DNA from: Psilocybe azurescens
Taxonomy: Eukaryota > Basidiomycota > Agaricomycetes > Agaricales > Agrocybaceae
Assembly (NCBI GenBank): GCA_023853785.1
Contig: JAJIRX010000221.1
Location: 1-64,000, forward strand
Direction: 5' to 3'
Length of the DNA: 64,000 nt
The notes below the pieces were generated by a model. That model saw only the letters and a program-made list of their open reading frames with translations. It did not search any database and was not told the origin of the DNA. Numbering within the stretch: position 1 is the first letter of the stretch; the number at the start of each line of letters is the position of its first letter. Made by a program: the position numbers and the translations under genes. Of this stretch, positions 44,213-56,058 are shown piece after piece.

Positions 44213-47200
44213 ATGTTGACCAGGCAAGTGGTTGGGCGTTTACCCGCAGCGTTGCGGGCGAGGAGGGCGCCCCAGTTTTCTGTATCTCTGCAATATGCCC
44301 GTTCTCAGGGAACCGTTGCCCAAAGTCCTTCGGCCAACGATTTATTCGCTAATGGAACGAATACATACTACGCGGACGAAATGTATCGGCTCTGGAAGCA
44401 AGATCCACAATCCGTCCACCAGTCTTGGAATGTCTACTTCTCAGGTCTCGACAAAGGCCTCAGCAGTGCTCAATCGTTCCAATCCCCTCCTTCAGCAACC
44501 CTTCCACATCCCGCCGATGGGGCTCCGGCTTTACACGTCGGTCAAGGCGCAGAGCTTGACGACCATCTCAAAGTAAGTTCTTCGTAGCATTACCTCGTCA
44601 ACTCTAGCTCATAATTATACCTAGGTTCAACTTCTTGTTCGAGCTTATCAAGTACGCGGTCATCACGTCGCTGAACTCGACCCCTTGGGCATCCTCGATG
44701 CTGATTTGGCGGATGTCCAACCCCCAGAACTAGAGCTCAGCCGTTATGGTTTCACAGAGCGAGATCTTGACAAAGAAATCACCTTGGGTCCGGGTATCTT
44801 GCCTCACTTTGCAACCGAAGAGAACAAAACAATGAAATTGCGGGATATTATCAAACTTTGCAAACGGATCTACTGTAAGCCAATTTTCTCTCTTTTTGAA
44901 TTTACAGCTCATCACCCTATCCTTAGGTGGCGCTGTTGGAATCCAGTATGTTCACATTCCCGACAAGGAGCAGTGTGACTGGATCCGTGAACGCGTTGAG
45001 ACTCCCAAACCCTGGAACTACACCGTCGACGAAAAGCGCATGATTTTGGATCGCCTTATCTGGTCCGAGTCTTTCGAGAAGTTCATCGCCAGCAAGTATC
45101 CCAACGAAAAGCGTTTCGGTCTCGAGGGCTGTGAAGCCCTCATCCCCGGAATGAAAGCCCTCATTGACCGATCTGTCGATAACGGAGTCAAACACATCAC
45201 CATCGGTATGCCCCATCGTGGACGTCTCAACGTCTTGGCCAACGTCATTCGCAAACCCATCGAGGCCATCCTCAACGAATTCAAGGGTGACGAGGCAGAT
45301 GACTGGCCTGCTGGCGATGTCAAGTACCATTTGGGTGCCAACTACGTCCGTCCGACTCCTTCAGGCAAAAAGGTCTCACTATCTCTGGTCGCCAATCCCT
45401 CTCATCTGGAAGCTGAGGACCCTGTGGTTCTCGGCAAAACTCGCGCTATCCAACATTTCGAAGCTGATGAAGCCACGCACAACACGGCTATGGGTGTCCT
45501 TCTTCATGGGGATGCCGCTTTCGCTGGACAAGGTGTCGTTTACGAAACAATGGGCTTGCACAATCTTCCATGGTACGGGACTGGAGGAACCATTCATCTG
45601 ATCGTCAACAACCAGATCGGCTTCACCACTGACCCCCGTTTCTCTCGCTCGACCCCGTACCCATCCGACATTGCCAAATCTATTGATGCTCCCATCTTCC
45701 ACGTGAACGGGGACAACGTTGAAGCCGTCAACTTCGTCTGTCAGCTCGCCGCCGATTACCGTGCCAAATATAAGAAGGATGTCGTCATCGATATCGTCTG
45801 CTACCGCCGTTACGGACATAATGAAACCGATCAACCGAGTTTTACCCAGCCACGCATGTACGAGGCCATCAAGAAACAACCGACACCTCTCACCCAGTAC
45901 ACCAAGTTCCTCGTCGGCCGCGGTACATTCACCGAGAAAGACATCGAAGAGCACAAGAAATGGGTCTGGGGCATGATGGAAAAGGCTGCCGCTGCCGCAA
46001 AGGACTATGTGCCCACCTCGAAAGAATGGCTCTCCGCCGCATGGCAAGGCTTCCCTTCCCCTAAACAACTCGCCGAACGCACCCTCCCCACCCGTCCAAC
46101 AGGCACCGACGCCGAGACCCTCAAGCGCATCGGTAAGGCCATTTCCACCTACCCCGCCGGCTTCACCCCACACAAGAACCTCGCACGTATCCTTGGCACT
46201 CGCGGTAAATCCATTGAAGAGGGTACCAACATCGACTGGTCGACCGCCGAAGCGCTCGCATTCGGATCCCTTGCCCTCGAGCGCATCCACGTGCGCGTGT
46301 CCGGGCAGGACGTCGAGCGCGGTACGTTCTCCCAGCGCCACGCCGTCATCCACGACCAGGTCAACGAATCGCAATACATCCCCCTGAACGACCTCGGCTC
46401 CAGCCAAGCCCGCTTCGTCATCTGCAATTCCTCCCTGTCTGAATTTGGCACTCTCGGTTTCGAGCTCGGATACTCCCTCGTCTCCCCCGACTCGCTCACC
46501 ATGTGGGAAGCACAGTTCGGTGACTTCGCGAACAACGCACAGTGCATTATCGATCAATTCATTGCTGCTGGAGAGAGGAAATGGTTGCAACGAACTGGAC
46601 TGGTTGTCTCGCTTCCTCACGGATATGATGGACAGGGCCCCGAACATTCAAGTGGCAGAATCGAGCGTTTCTTGCAGCTTTGCGATGATCATCCCAACGT
46701 CTTCCCCTCTCCTGAGAAGATCGAACGTCAGCACCAGGATTGCAACATGCAGGTTGTCTACCCCACGTACGTTTTATATTTTTTCTTTGCTCTCTGGCAT
46801 GCTAACCCGCCATTTCTGCACAGAACACCGGCCAACTACGTACGCACTAACGGCTAATCTTCAAGGTTACTCTAAATTCTAACGACTCTTTGACCAGTTC
46901 CACGTCCTCCGCCGTCAAATCCACCGCGATTTCCGCAAACCGGTACGCTAAAACCCGCATCATCCTCTCAAACACGAGACTAATTCGAATACTCTTTTCT
47001 TAGCTTATTATCTTCTTCTCCAAGAGTCTCCTCCGCCACCCCATGGCCCGGTCCAACCTCGATGAGATGATCGGCGACACTCAATTCCAGCGCTACATCC
47101 CCGAGCCCAACCAGGACTCGCTCGTAGCGCCCGAGGAGATCAAGCGTCACATTCTTTGCACAGGTAAAAATAGTATTCTATGCATGATTCGAACCTGTTT

Positions 47201-47804
47201 TCTGATACGACTGCCTTTTACTTACCATCAGGACAAGTCTATGCCGCCCTCGTTCAAGCTCGTGAAGAGAGAGGTATCAAGGATATCGCTATCAGCCGTA
47301 TCGAGCAGCTTTCGCCATTCCCTTACGACCTTGTGCGTATTCTACCCTCACATAGTTACCTTCATGCATTTCACTTATCGCCATTTCCACAAAAACACAG
47401 ATCACACCCCACCTCGACCAATATCCCAACGCCAGCCTTCTCTGGTGCCAGGTACATCTCTTTCCCAAGGTATTTCAGAAATGTTTTATTGATAAATGTA
47501 TTCGGATAAATAGGAAGAACCTCTGAACAACGGAGCATGGAGCTACGTCGGCCCCCGCATCTATACCGCTGCCAGCAAGACGGAACACCATAAAGGAAAA
47601 TATCCCTTCTATGCGGGACGCGAACCCACCAGCTCCATCGCCACAGGAAGCAAGGCGAGTGTTTTTATGAACTGTCTGGGTATCCATGATTTTTGCTAAC
47701 TCATCTTCTCTCTTCCTCCTTTTCCCTCTTCTCTTTTGCAGACCCAACACAAGAAGGAGATTGAAGCGTTCATCAACGCTGCCTTCGACCTCTCTGACCG
47801 CTAA
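44213..47804 (+). CDS. KGD1: 2-oxoglutarate dehydrogenase E1, mitochondrial
   Basis: E1 component of the mitochondrial 2-oxoglutarate dehydrogenase complex of the TCA cycle (thiamine diphosphate-dependent decarboxylation of 2-oxoglutarate to the E2 lipoyl group). Ten exons: 44213-44572, 44625-44874, 44927-46766, 46824-46839, 46898-46942, 47004-47163, 47232-47332, 47401-47451, 47514-47654 and 47742-47804, 1008 codons plus stop, the normal family length. The start gives an Arg-rich presequence ([20 protein letters not shown]). Visible: substrate/TPP region [18 protein letters not shown] motif [14 protein letters not shown] ... [26 protein letters not shown], pyrimidine-binding half [16 protein letters not shown] and [17 protein letters not shown]. 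All splices keep frame. Exon 4 is only 16 nt. The last intron has a GC-AG boundary (AAG|GCGAGT at 47655). It is the best-preserved gene in the window. Confidence 0.97.
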
Positions 47805-48295
47805 AGATTAATTACTTGTGTTGTCGTTGTCTCAAGAACATGTACATCAATCCATGATTTCTTCTACTGAAGAAGCTCTTTTTTCCCACTCAATCTCTAT
47901 CATACCTTGTAGTAACTTACCGAGGTTGCTTAAGCACCTTCCTCATCTATCCTTAATAAGATTTCGCCTTCTAAATAACATATGGATGACTTGCAGCGAA
48001 GAATTGAAATCATAAGTACATATGTAAATGAACGAACAAACATAAATTATAAAGAGGAACGAGTCCAGGGAACCTCAACGCAGGGGATGTTTGTCTCTAC
48101 GAAAAAGAAAGAATTACAAGATAAAGGAGTGTACGTATTGTGCGGAGACAAGAATGTGTACCAGTACTGTACATATGTATGGGCATTGGGAAAAGAAAAC
48201 AAAAAGGAAAACAAATTGACAAACATGCAAGAGACAACGACAGAAACGATATCAAGCCAGTAGATATATATCTAATGTGTTTTTTCAAGACTTTT
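47805..48295. other. convergent 3' intergenic region
   Basis: 491 bp between the KGD1 stop and the stop of the minus-strand Cep57-like gene. Must hold both 3' ends; AT-rich, no other gene seen. Confidence 0.5.
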
Positions 48296-51200
48296 TTAAT
48301 TTGTAGTGGTGGTGCGCCTGGCTGATTTGCCCCATGAAGTGGTGGGATTGCCTGGAACAACAGATTCCAATACGGGTTTATCCTTGAACTCGAGCAGGTC
48401 GTATAGTGAGGCTATTTGGTCGCCCTAGTAATAAATCGTTTTAGAAAATTGCACAAATGACATAACGCAGGAAACATTCTCTCACCTTCTGTTCCAAAAT
48501 ATCAACCACTTCACGAAGATGCTTCGCAAGCAGGTTCCTCCTCTTCACATCCGAAGCAGCATCCATGACTTTATACTGATCAGCCAGCTCAACGTATATG
48601 CTACAGAAGAAAAGAAAAAGACTTCCGTCAGCTGGCCATCCTCCTAACAACGACTATAAACAAATAAGATTTCGGCGCACCTCTTATAATGCGTGAAATC
48701 GTCCTCAAGCTCGCGGATCACACGCGCAACGACCGTCTGCGGCGGCACACCATGCGCCTGGCCCGCCTTCTGCCAATGCCTGATATCCTCTGAGAACGCG
48801 ACGTATTCCCTTTGCTTGCCTTTACTCGCTCCTCCAACCGCTGCGTGCGGACGCTCGCCCTCAGCTCCCTCCGAGCCTTCATACCCTTCATCCTCCTCCT
48901 CCCGCTCTCGTGCATGCGCATGTGCCTGTGCCTGGCCCGCACGTCTGGGATGCGACCACGACGGTGACGCCCCCGTACCTCCCACCGAATTTGCACGATG
49001 TCTACGCCTATAACAAACAGTGCACGTCTTCGCGTTATGCTCCGGCGCCGAGAAAAACAGGCGCTCCAAGTGCTCGCCTCGGATCTGCGGGAAGGGCGTC
49101 TCGGGCTCTACTACCGCCTCGCCGTTGTAGTTGTTGACACTGGCATTACGCTCCTGTGGCGGGTGTGGGTACGCGTACTGCTTTTTTTGCATGGGTGGGC
49201 GTGGGCGCCGCAGGACGCGAAGTCGGCGGTCTCTGCTGCTGCTCCTGTTGTTGTTGCCCATCCTCGACTTCATCCTCAACCATCGCCCTCTGGTGTTGAT
49301 AACGTCCATTTTGATCCCTCCTCCCAGGCGACACTGAACGCACCGTCCTCCTCTGCAACGACCCAATCGACCCATTCGAGCGATTCGACCGCCTCTCCTC
49401 CATCTCCTGCGCAATAATATCCAGCTCCTCCTCATCCACAAACCTCGGGCTCCCATGGCGATCATTGTTCCCATTGGTGTTCACCGAGGCACCCAGATTC
49501 GACGACCCGAGCGTCGCGTGATCCGTGCGCATCGTCCGATCCGCTCTGTTCACCGGCGACGAGTGCTGGAGAGACAAGGGGTCGAACGGCTCGGGTTCTC
49601 CAGTCTCGTTGCCTTCATCCTCCTCTTCCTCTTCTTCCTGTTCTGACAGATCCTCTTCCTCCGTCACCTCCTCTATCTCCTCAAGCTCCATCTCCTCTTC
49701 CTCTTCCTCCAAATCTCTCGACATTGCCATATCCGCCCGCGTCCCCAAGCTCTCTCCAATCCCAATCTCCTCAACCTCTCGCGACGCCCTGCGCTCCTTC
49801 AACCCCTCCTCCACAACCCCGCGCAGCACCTCCACCTCGCCCGCCAGCCGCTGCACCTCCTCCTTCAGCTTTCCAATCTCCGCGCCCTTATCCTGGAGCG
49901 CCCGCGCATCAGCGTCCCTTAGCCGCCGCAGCTCGTTCAGCAATTCCTGATGCGAGGCGAGCTCGGCTGTGAGTCGCGTGAGGTGCGAGCGGAGGGAATT
50001 GATCAGGGCTTCCAATGCTACAGCAAAAAGTCAACCTCCGTCTTCAGTCAGGTAAAAAAAAACACGGCATACCTTTTTTCTCATCAACAGCCTCTTTATA
50101 CCGCGCATGCAGGCGCTCATCGTCCAGCTCCAAATGCCCCTCCATCGCCTTTCCCTTCCCTTTCCCCTTGCTTGTATTCCCTGCCCCCGCCCCGCGATAG
50201 CCCAGCCTCGCATCCAGTTCCAGCTCCTCCCTCTCAAACAACCTGGTCCGCTCTCTCGCAACATGGCGCTTACACTCCTCCAGCTCCATCTCCAGCTCGC
50301 GCACCCTCCTTCGCGAAATGCTGTTCTCTCCTCCAGATCGCGCAGTTGACCCTGCACAGAGCTCAGAGTCTGCAATAGCCGCGCTACAAAAGAAAAAAAA
50401 AGGTCAAGCCATTTCAGAAACACGTAAACAGATAATTTCTTATTTTAGAAAAGCACCCACCTTCACTGTCCCTTGGCCGATCATCCCCCTTATACGGATA
50501 ATAATGCGCCCCATGCTTCGCCGGCGACTCAACCGCGCTCGTGAGCCCCGTCACATCCGGCAGATGGATCCTCCCGCTCGTCATCGTCGGGTTCCCTTGC
50601 CGGCGTCCTGCGCTGCGAACGCGTGCCAAAATCATAAAAGGGTTGCGCTCAGGCGGGGCTGATGCCGGCCTCGCGCCCCCGCCTGTGCCTGTGTCGCCGT
50701 CTGTGCCTGGGCATGAGTGTGCTTGGCGTTCAGCTGCTCTTGCGCCTGCGTCGCCTCGAGCTCCCTGTTGATGCCCCTCGCCATGCGCGTGAACTTCGAC
50801 CCGCCTGTCGACGGCGTCGCGGGCTGCAGCCGCACTTCTGGCTGGGCAGGAGACGCAGCGTAGTTCGCGCGCCGTGCAGGGCGGGGGTAGGCATGTTCAT
50901 AGAGGCGTTATTATTATCATTATTATTGTCCTCTCCAGAGTGCGGGCAGCCCGCACAAGAGGGGGACGCATGCGCATTCTGCGCCGTACGAGGGCGCTTC
51001 GGCGAGAACGAGACGTGGCGCAGGTGGTCAGTCAATTTCGGACGCGCGGAGCCCGTGTGCGTGTGCCCGCCCTCGGAGTCGGAGGAGACGGAGGAAGTAG
51101 GAGGCGTAGGCTGGAACGAGCGGGAATTTGCGGGTGGCGGCGGCGGAGCATGCCCCGACGCTAAAATCCTGTCCAGCTCCGCAGTACTATCCACCACCAG

Positions 51201-51884
51201 CGGATCATACGTCATGTTCGCCGTCGTAGCCTATAAGTAAATGTGAAAAAAATGTATATTGAACTTTTAACAAAAATCCAAACATGAAAAAATTGTGTGG
51301 TGGGGACGTACATGGTGTTTGGACGGGTCCATGTCGAACATGCTGTGTTTGCTGTTGACACCGGCAATCATAGCGTGCAGAGGCCTATCAGGATCATATT
51401 CCGCGCCGCTCAGACTGGGATCCCGTCGGGCAGCCCGCCCTCCGCCCAGCCCCGTGTTGATGGTGATAGCGCTGGCATGGTGGGCAGCGGTCGAGACGGT
51501 CTCCCCGCCATACGGGCTGATCCCATCCTCATCATCGCCCGAGCGATACGACCACGCGCGCATCTGATGCTGGTCCTCATCGTCCATCCTTTCTCTCGAC
51601 CTATTCGCCCAAAACGGAGGATAATCGTCGGCCAACGACGGCTCTGAAATATGCCTTGGGTATTCGACCGAACTGTTGTTGTTGTTGTGATTATTTCTGT
51701 GCTGGTGTTGTCTGCTGCGTCTCTGTGATTTGAATTCATGCTCGTGTTCGTCGTCGCTGGTCGACGAGAGCCGGAAAGAGAGTTCTGTGTTCTGGAGGTT
51801 GTGCTCGAGCTGGATGCGGTTATTTTCGAGCTCGTCGCCGCGGATGCTGATGTCGAAGACAGTCCCTTTGGATTGTCTCTTCAT
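48296..51884 (-). CDS. Cep57-like / Ppc89-type spindle pole body protein (frame breaks)
   Basis: Large coiled-coil protein. Exons on the minus strand: 51884-51312, 51230-50461, 50383-50073, 50017-48681, 48600-48486 and 48424-48296. N-terminus is Ser/Asn-rich and disordered; middle has LPDVTGLTSAVESPAK then coiled coil (ARLLQTLSSVQGQLRDLEE, RELEMELEECKRHVARE, LHARYKEAVDEKK, INSLRSHLTRLTAELASHQE); an acidic region; a Cys pair HNAKTCTVCYRRR; and a C-terminal domain (VIRELEDDFTHYK, IYVELADQYKVMDAASDV, LREVVDILEQKGDQIASLYDLLE) that I recognise as the Cep57 microtubule-binding domain. Cep57/Ppc89 proteins act at centrosomes or spindle pole bodies. Reading needs single-base corrections near 50885 (G-run), 50330 and 49185 (T-run). 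It shares a short upstream region with BMS1. Confidence 0.75.
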
Positions 51885-52119
51885 CGTTGTGTGTATTATA
51901 ATAACCAGAACAGAGTGTCTGTGGTATCGCTGAGTAAGAAAGAGAGAACCTCTGAGTCTGTGGCAGAAATAAACCTAACTTGAGCAAATCAACAAGTTCA
52001 ACGCGTCGGTCACGTGCTACGTGTCACTAATAGTACGGGCCGACAACTTCCTAACCCCAATCCAGGGTTTATCTTATTTTTCATTTCACAAATTCAGTGA
52101 AGTTCTGATCGCAGCCGCC
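51885..52119. promoter_or_regulatory. bidirectional promoter region
   Basis: 235 bp between the divergent starts of the Cep57-like gene and BMS1. No clear TATA box. Contains CACGTGCTACGTGTC near 52010, with a CACGTG E-box. BMS1 starts in a strong context (GCCGCCATGG). Confidence 0.5.
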
Positions 52120-55100
52120 ATGGACGACAGACCCCACAAAGCCCATCGGCCAGCACAGTCTGGCAGCAAACACGAGAAAAAGGAGAAAGGAAAGGGAAAG
52201 GAGAAGCAGCACGGCTTCAACGAAAAAGTAATGTCTATTCTCTAATCTCAGACCTTCACAATCTCATATGTTTTTTAGGCTTTTGCACCTAAATCAGGGC
52301 GGAGAGCAGACCGTCAAGGTCGTCGCAACGTCGAGCGCGACCAAACCCGTCTCCACGTCCCCCTCGTCAACCGCACCCCCGATGACGACCCACCCCCAGT
52401 CATCATCGCCGTAGTAGGGCCGTCTGGTGTCGGCAAGACCACTCTGCTCAAGAGTCTCGTCCGCCGGTACTCGAAGCAGACCCTCAACGACGCCAAAGGC
52501 CCCATCACCATCGTCAGCGGCAAGAAAAGGAGGCTCACCTTCATCGAGTGCAACAATGACCTCAACAGCATGATCGACATTGGCAAGATCGCCGACCTCG
52601 TCCTGCTCATGGTCGATGGCTCCTTCGGTTTCGAGATGGTACCGTCTTCACCTTTCCTTTTCACCTGGTCTTCACCTGCACAACGCTTACACCCCTCACA
52701 CAGGAAACATTCGAATTTCTCAACATCCTCCAATCCCACGGCTTCCCTAAAGTCATCGGCATCCTCACGCACCTCGACCTCATCAAAAAGCCTCCACCCT
52801 CAAAGACACCAAAAAGCGCTCAAAAAGCGTTTCTGGACCGAGATCTACCAAGGCGCCAAGCTCTTCTACCTCTCCGGCGTGCTCAACGGGCGCTACCCCG
52901 ACACCGAAATCATGAACCTCTCGCGCTTCATCTCCGTGATGAAGTTCCGGCCCTCGTCTTCCGCAACAGCCACCCGTACCTCCTCGCGGACCGCATCGAG
53001 GACCTCACCCCGCGCGAGCTCGTGCGCACCTCCAAGGGCAAATGCGACCGCACCGTCACCGTCTACGGCTACGTGCGCGGCACCAACCTGCGCCTCGGCA
53101 CCAAAGTGCACATCCCCGGCGTAGGGGACCTCGACATGAGCAACGTCACCGTGCTCGGCGACCCGTGTCCCCTCCCCACCGCCGACTCTGAAAAGCGCCG
53201 CAAACTCAGCGAAAAAAAGAAGCTGCTCATCCACGCGCCCATGAGCGACGTCGGCGGGGTCATGTACGACAAAGACGCCGTTTGGGTCAACGTGCCCGGT
53301 AGTTTCACCCGAGGAAATGCAGATGGTTAGCTTTCCATTCACCTCTGCATGCCGTCCACTAAATGCTGATACTTATTTACACAGTTCCTCAGGGTGAAGG
53401 TGAACAAATGGTCATGGACCTCCAGGACGCCGACAAAACCCTCGAGGACAGAGTCGCACAAAGCAACATCCGTCTATTCGGCACATCCTCTCAAGCACTG
53501 AAAGTTGATCCTACATCCAACGCCGACTCCGACTCCGACTCCGACTCCTTCAGCGACGAGGAAGAGGAAGAAGACGAATCTGGTCTTGGCTCCTCCTCCG
53601 ACGGCGAGAGCGAGTCAGAAGGAGAAGACGAGGACGAGGCAGACACCCCGCGCGACTTGCACGACACCGGTCGTTCCGGCCGGCGCACAATCACCCGCAG
53701 TCTACCCTCATCATCACTAAAAAGAAAAAACCGACATTGAATATGCCGAGAGCGACTCTGACCTCGGCGAGGACGAGGAAGAGTTCACCGCCCGCGTAGG
53801 CAAGCGCGTGCGAATTAACGAGGATGAGGATGATCACGACATCCCCAGCGACGAGGATGAGGACGACGAGGATGAGGAGGATGAAGACGAAGACGAAGAA
53901 GACGAATCAATACCCAAATGGAAATCCAACCTCGCCGAGCGCGCCGCCCAAAATCTCTCTTCCTCCTCCAAAACCAAACGCAAAGACTGGATCAAACTCA
54001 TCTACACCTCCTCGCTCTCCCCCCGACGAGATCCTCCACGGCAAAAAGCAGTCGCAAAACGAAGAAACAGCTGACGATGACTTTTTCCAAGTGCGTAGTA
54101 AGCAGCAAACGGACGACTCCGAGGCTCTGGACGCTGGGAAAGAGCCCATCGACGTGGAGAGCCTCAAGAAGTGGGAAGACGAGGATATGCTCGACTCGAT
54201 ACGAAGGCTCTTCATCACAGGAGAGGGCGATCAGGGCGAGGGCTTCAACAACGACGGAGAAAACCCAGATGGCGAAAATGAGGACGACGACGATGAAGAC
54301 GAAGAAGACGACGACGAAGCCGGCCCATCACGATCCAAATCAAAACCCACATCCATTGACCCAGGCATGTCGCGCGCCGACGCGCTCGCCGCCAAAAAGC
54401 TCTCCTCAAGCGCAAATTCGACGAACAATACGACGACCCCGAGTCCTCCTCCAAAGCCGACTTCTACTCCGAAGCAAAGGACGAGATCACCAAGCAGCTC
54501 GCGCTCAACCGCGCCGAGTTCGCGGGCGTCGACGCTGAGGCGCGCGCGCTCATCGAGGGCTACCGCCCCGGCCAATACGTGCGCATCGAGCTCCAAAACG
54601 TGCCCTGCGAGATGATCGCGCACTTCAACCCTTCCTACCCCATCGTCGTCGGCGGGCTGCTCCCCGCCGAAGAGCGGTTCGGGTACGTGCAGGTCCGCAT
54701 CAAGCGGCACAGGTGGTACAACCGCACGCTCAAGACGAACGACCCGCTCGTGTTCTCGCTCGGCTGGCGGCGCTTCCAGAGCATCCCGATCTACTCGCTC
54801 GACGACCACTCGATCCGCATGCGCATGCTCAAGTACACGCCGGAGCACATGCACTGCTACGCGACGTTCTTCGGGCCCGTCGCGCTGCCCAACACGGGCT
54901 TCTGCGCGTTCAACTCGCTCGCGGCGGACGCGCCCGGCTTCCGCGTCTCCGCGACCGGCGTCGTGCTCGACATCGACCGCTCGGCCAAGATCGTCAAGAA
55001 GATCAAGCTCACGGGCACGCCGTACAAGATCTTCAAGAACACGGCGTTCATCAAGGACATGTTCACGACCGCGCTGGAGGTGGCCAAGTTCGAGGGCGCC

Positions 55101-55833
55101 AACATCCGCACCGTGTCCGGCATCAGAGGGCAAATCAAGAAAGCCCTCCCCAAGCCCGACGGTGCATTCCGCGCCACCTTCGAAGACAAAGTGCTCAAGA
55201 GCGGTAAGTATCATCATCCTCAAACTCCTCCCACACATCAAACAAAACTCATCCTTATCTCCCAACAGACATCATCTTCCTCCGTGCATGGTACTCGATC
55301 CAGCCGCGCAAGTTCTACAACCCCGTCACCTCCCTTCTCCTCTCCGAAAAGTCCAAGTGGAGCGGAATGCGGCTGACCGCCCAAGTGCGGCGCGACGAAG
55401 GGCTCAAAACCCCGCTCAACGTCAATTCCACCTACAAAAGGTCGAGCGCGCGCCACGGCGCTTCAACGCGCTCATCGTGCCCAAGAAGCTGCAGGCCGCG
55501 CTGCCCTACGCGTCCAAGCCCAAGCTCATGAAGCCGCAGAAGCACATGACCTACCTCCAGAAGCGCGCGGTGGTGATGGAGCCCGAGGAGAAGAAGGCGC
55601 TGGCGCTGATGCAGCAAATCCGCGCGCTGCGCAAGGACCAGGTCGCACGGCGGCACGAGAAGAAGGAAGAGAAGAAGGCAGAGCGCGCGAAGAAGCTCGA
55701 GAAGGAGGACGCGAAGAAGAGCGACAGGGAGAAAGAGAGGAAGAAGGACGTGATGCGGATAGCGGGCCAGAAGAGCAAGCGCGAGGCGGATATGCAGGAT
55801 GGCGGTGGACGAGGCAAAAGACGGAAGACTTGA
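52120..55833 (+). CDS. BMS1: BMS1 ribosome biogenesis GTPase (several single-base frame breaks)
   Basis: Essential nucleolar GTPase of the small-subunit processome, needed for 18S rRNA maturation together with Rcl1. Introns: 52228-52278, 52639-52703, 53326-53384 and 55204-55268. Motifs: P-loop [21 protein letters not shown] near 52430; G4-like ILTHLDLI near 52775; [13 protein letters not shown] and [16 protein letters not shown] (AARP2CN region) near 53200; long Asp/Glu-rich middle; C-terminal [45 protein letters not shown], KSWxMR-type core, and Lys-rich tail ending GKRRKT. Joined length about 1180-1190 residues, normal for BMS1. The frame is broken at about 52791, 52819, 52951 (C-run), 53720 (A-run), 54019-54024 (C-run), 54400 and 55436 (A-run). 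Each is fixed by adding or removing one base, so I suspect sequence errors over true loss. Confidence 0.92.
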
Positions 55834-56058
55834 TGGCAATCTGGTCTTTTCTGTTCCGTCGTCGTCGTTCTTCTCATTCATTCTACATTTATGTTGTACA
55901 TCCACGCATGCCATGCTCCTCGCAATTAATAAACCTCTTCCTCTGGAAAATATGTATATCTGGTAAAGGTTTGTGTTAAAAGTACAATCTGACCCAGTCA
56001 GTTCAATGTGAATAAAGTATGGTAATAAGTATTAAAAAAGTCAAATCTAATGTCCCAG
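55834..56058. other. convergent 3' intergenic region
   Basis: 225 bp between the BMS1 stop and the F-box gene stop (opposite strand). AATAAA-like words near 55930 and 56010. No other gene. Confidence 0.5.

Noticed and set aside
45379..46647. 422-codon open frame on the minus strand inside KGD1
   Set aside because: It is antisense to the largest KGD1 exon; its composition follows from the GC-rich third positions of KGD1 and no domain is visible.
54231..55265. 344-codon minus-strand frame inside BMS1
   Set aside because: Antisense shadow of the conserved BMS1 C-terminal region; Arg/Glu/Val-rich, no motif.
52120..55833. BMS1 as a genuine pseudogene
   Set aside because: Conserved motifs and splice sites are intact throughout and breaks are single-base, often at homopolymers; errors are the simpler explanation, though not proven.
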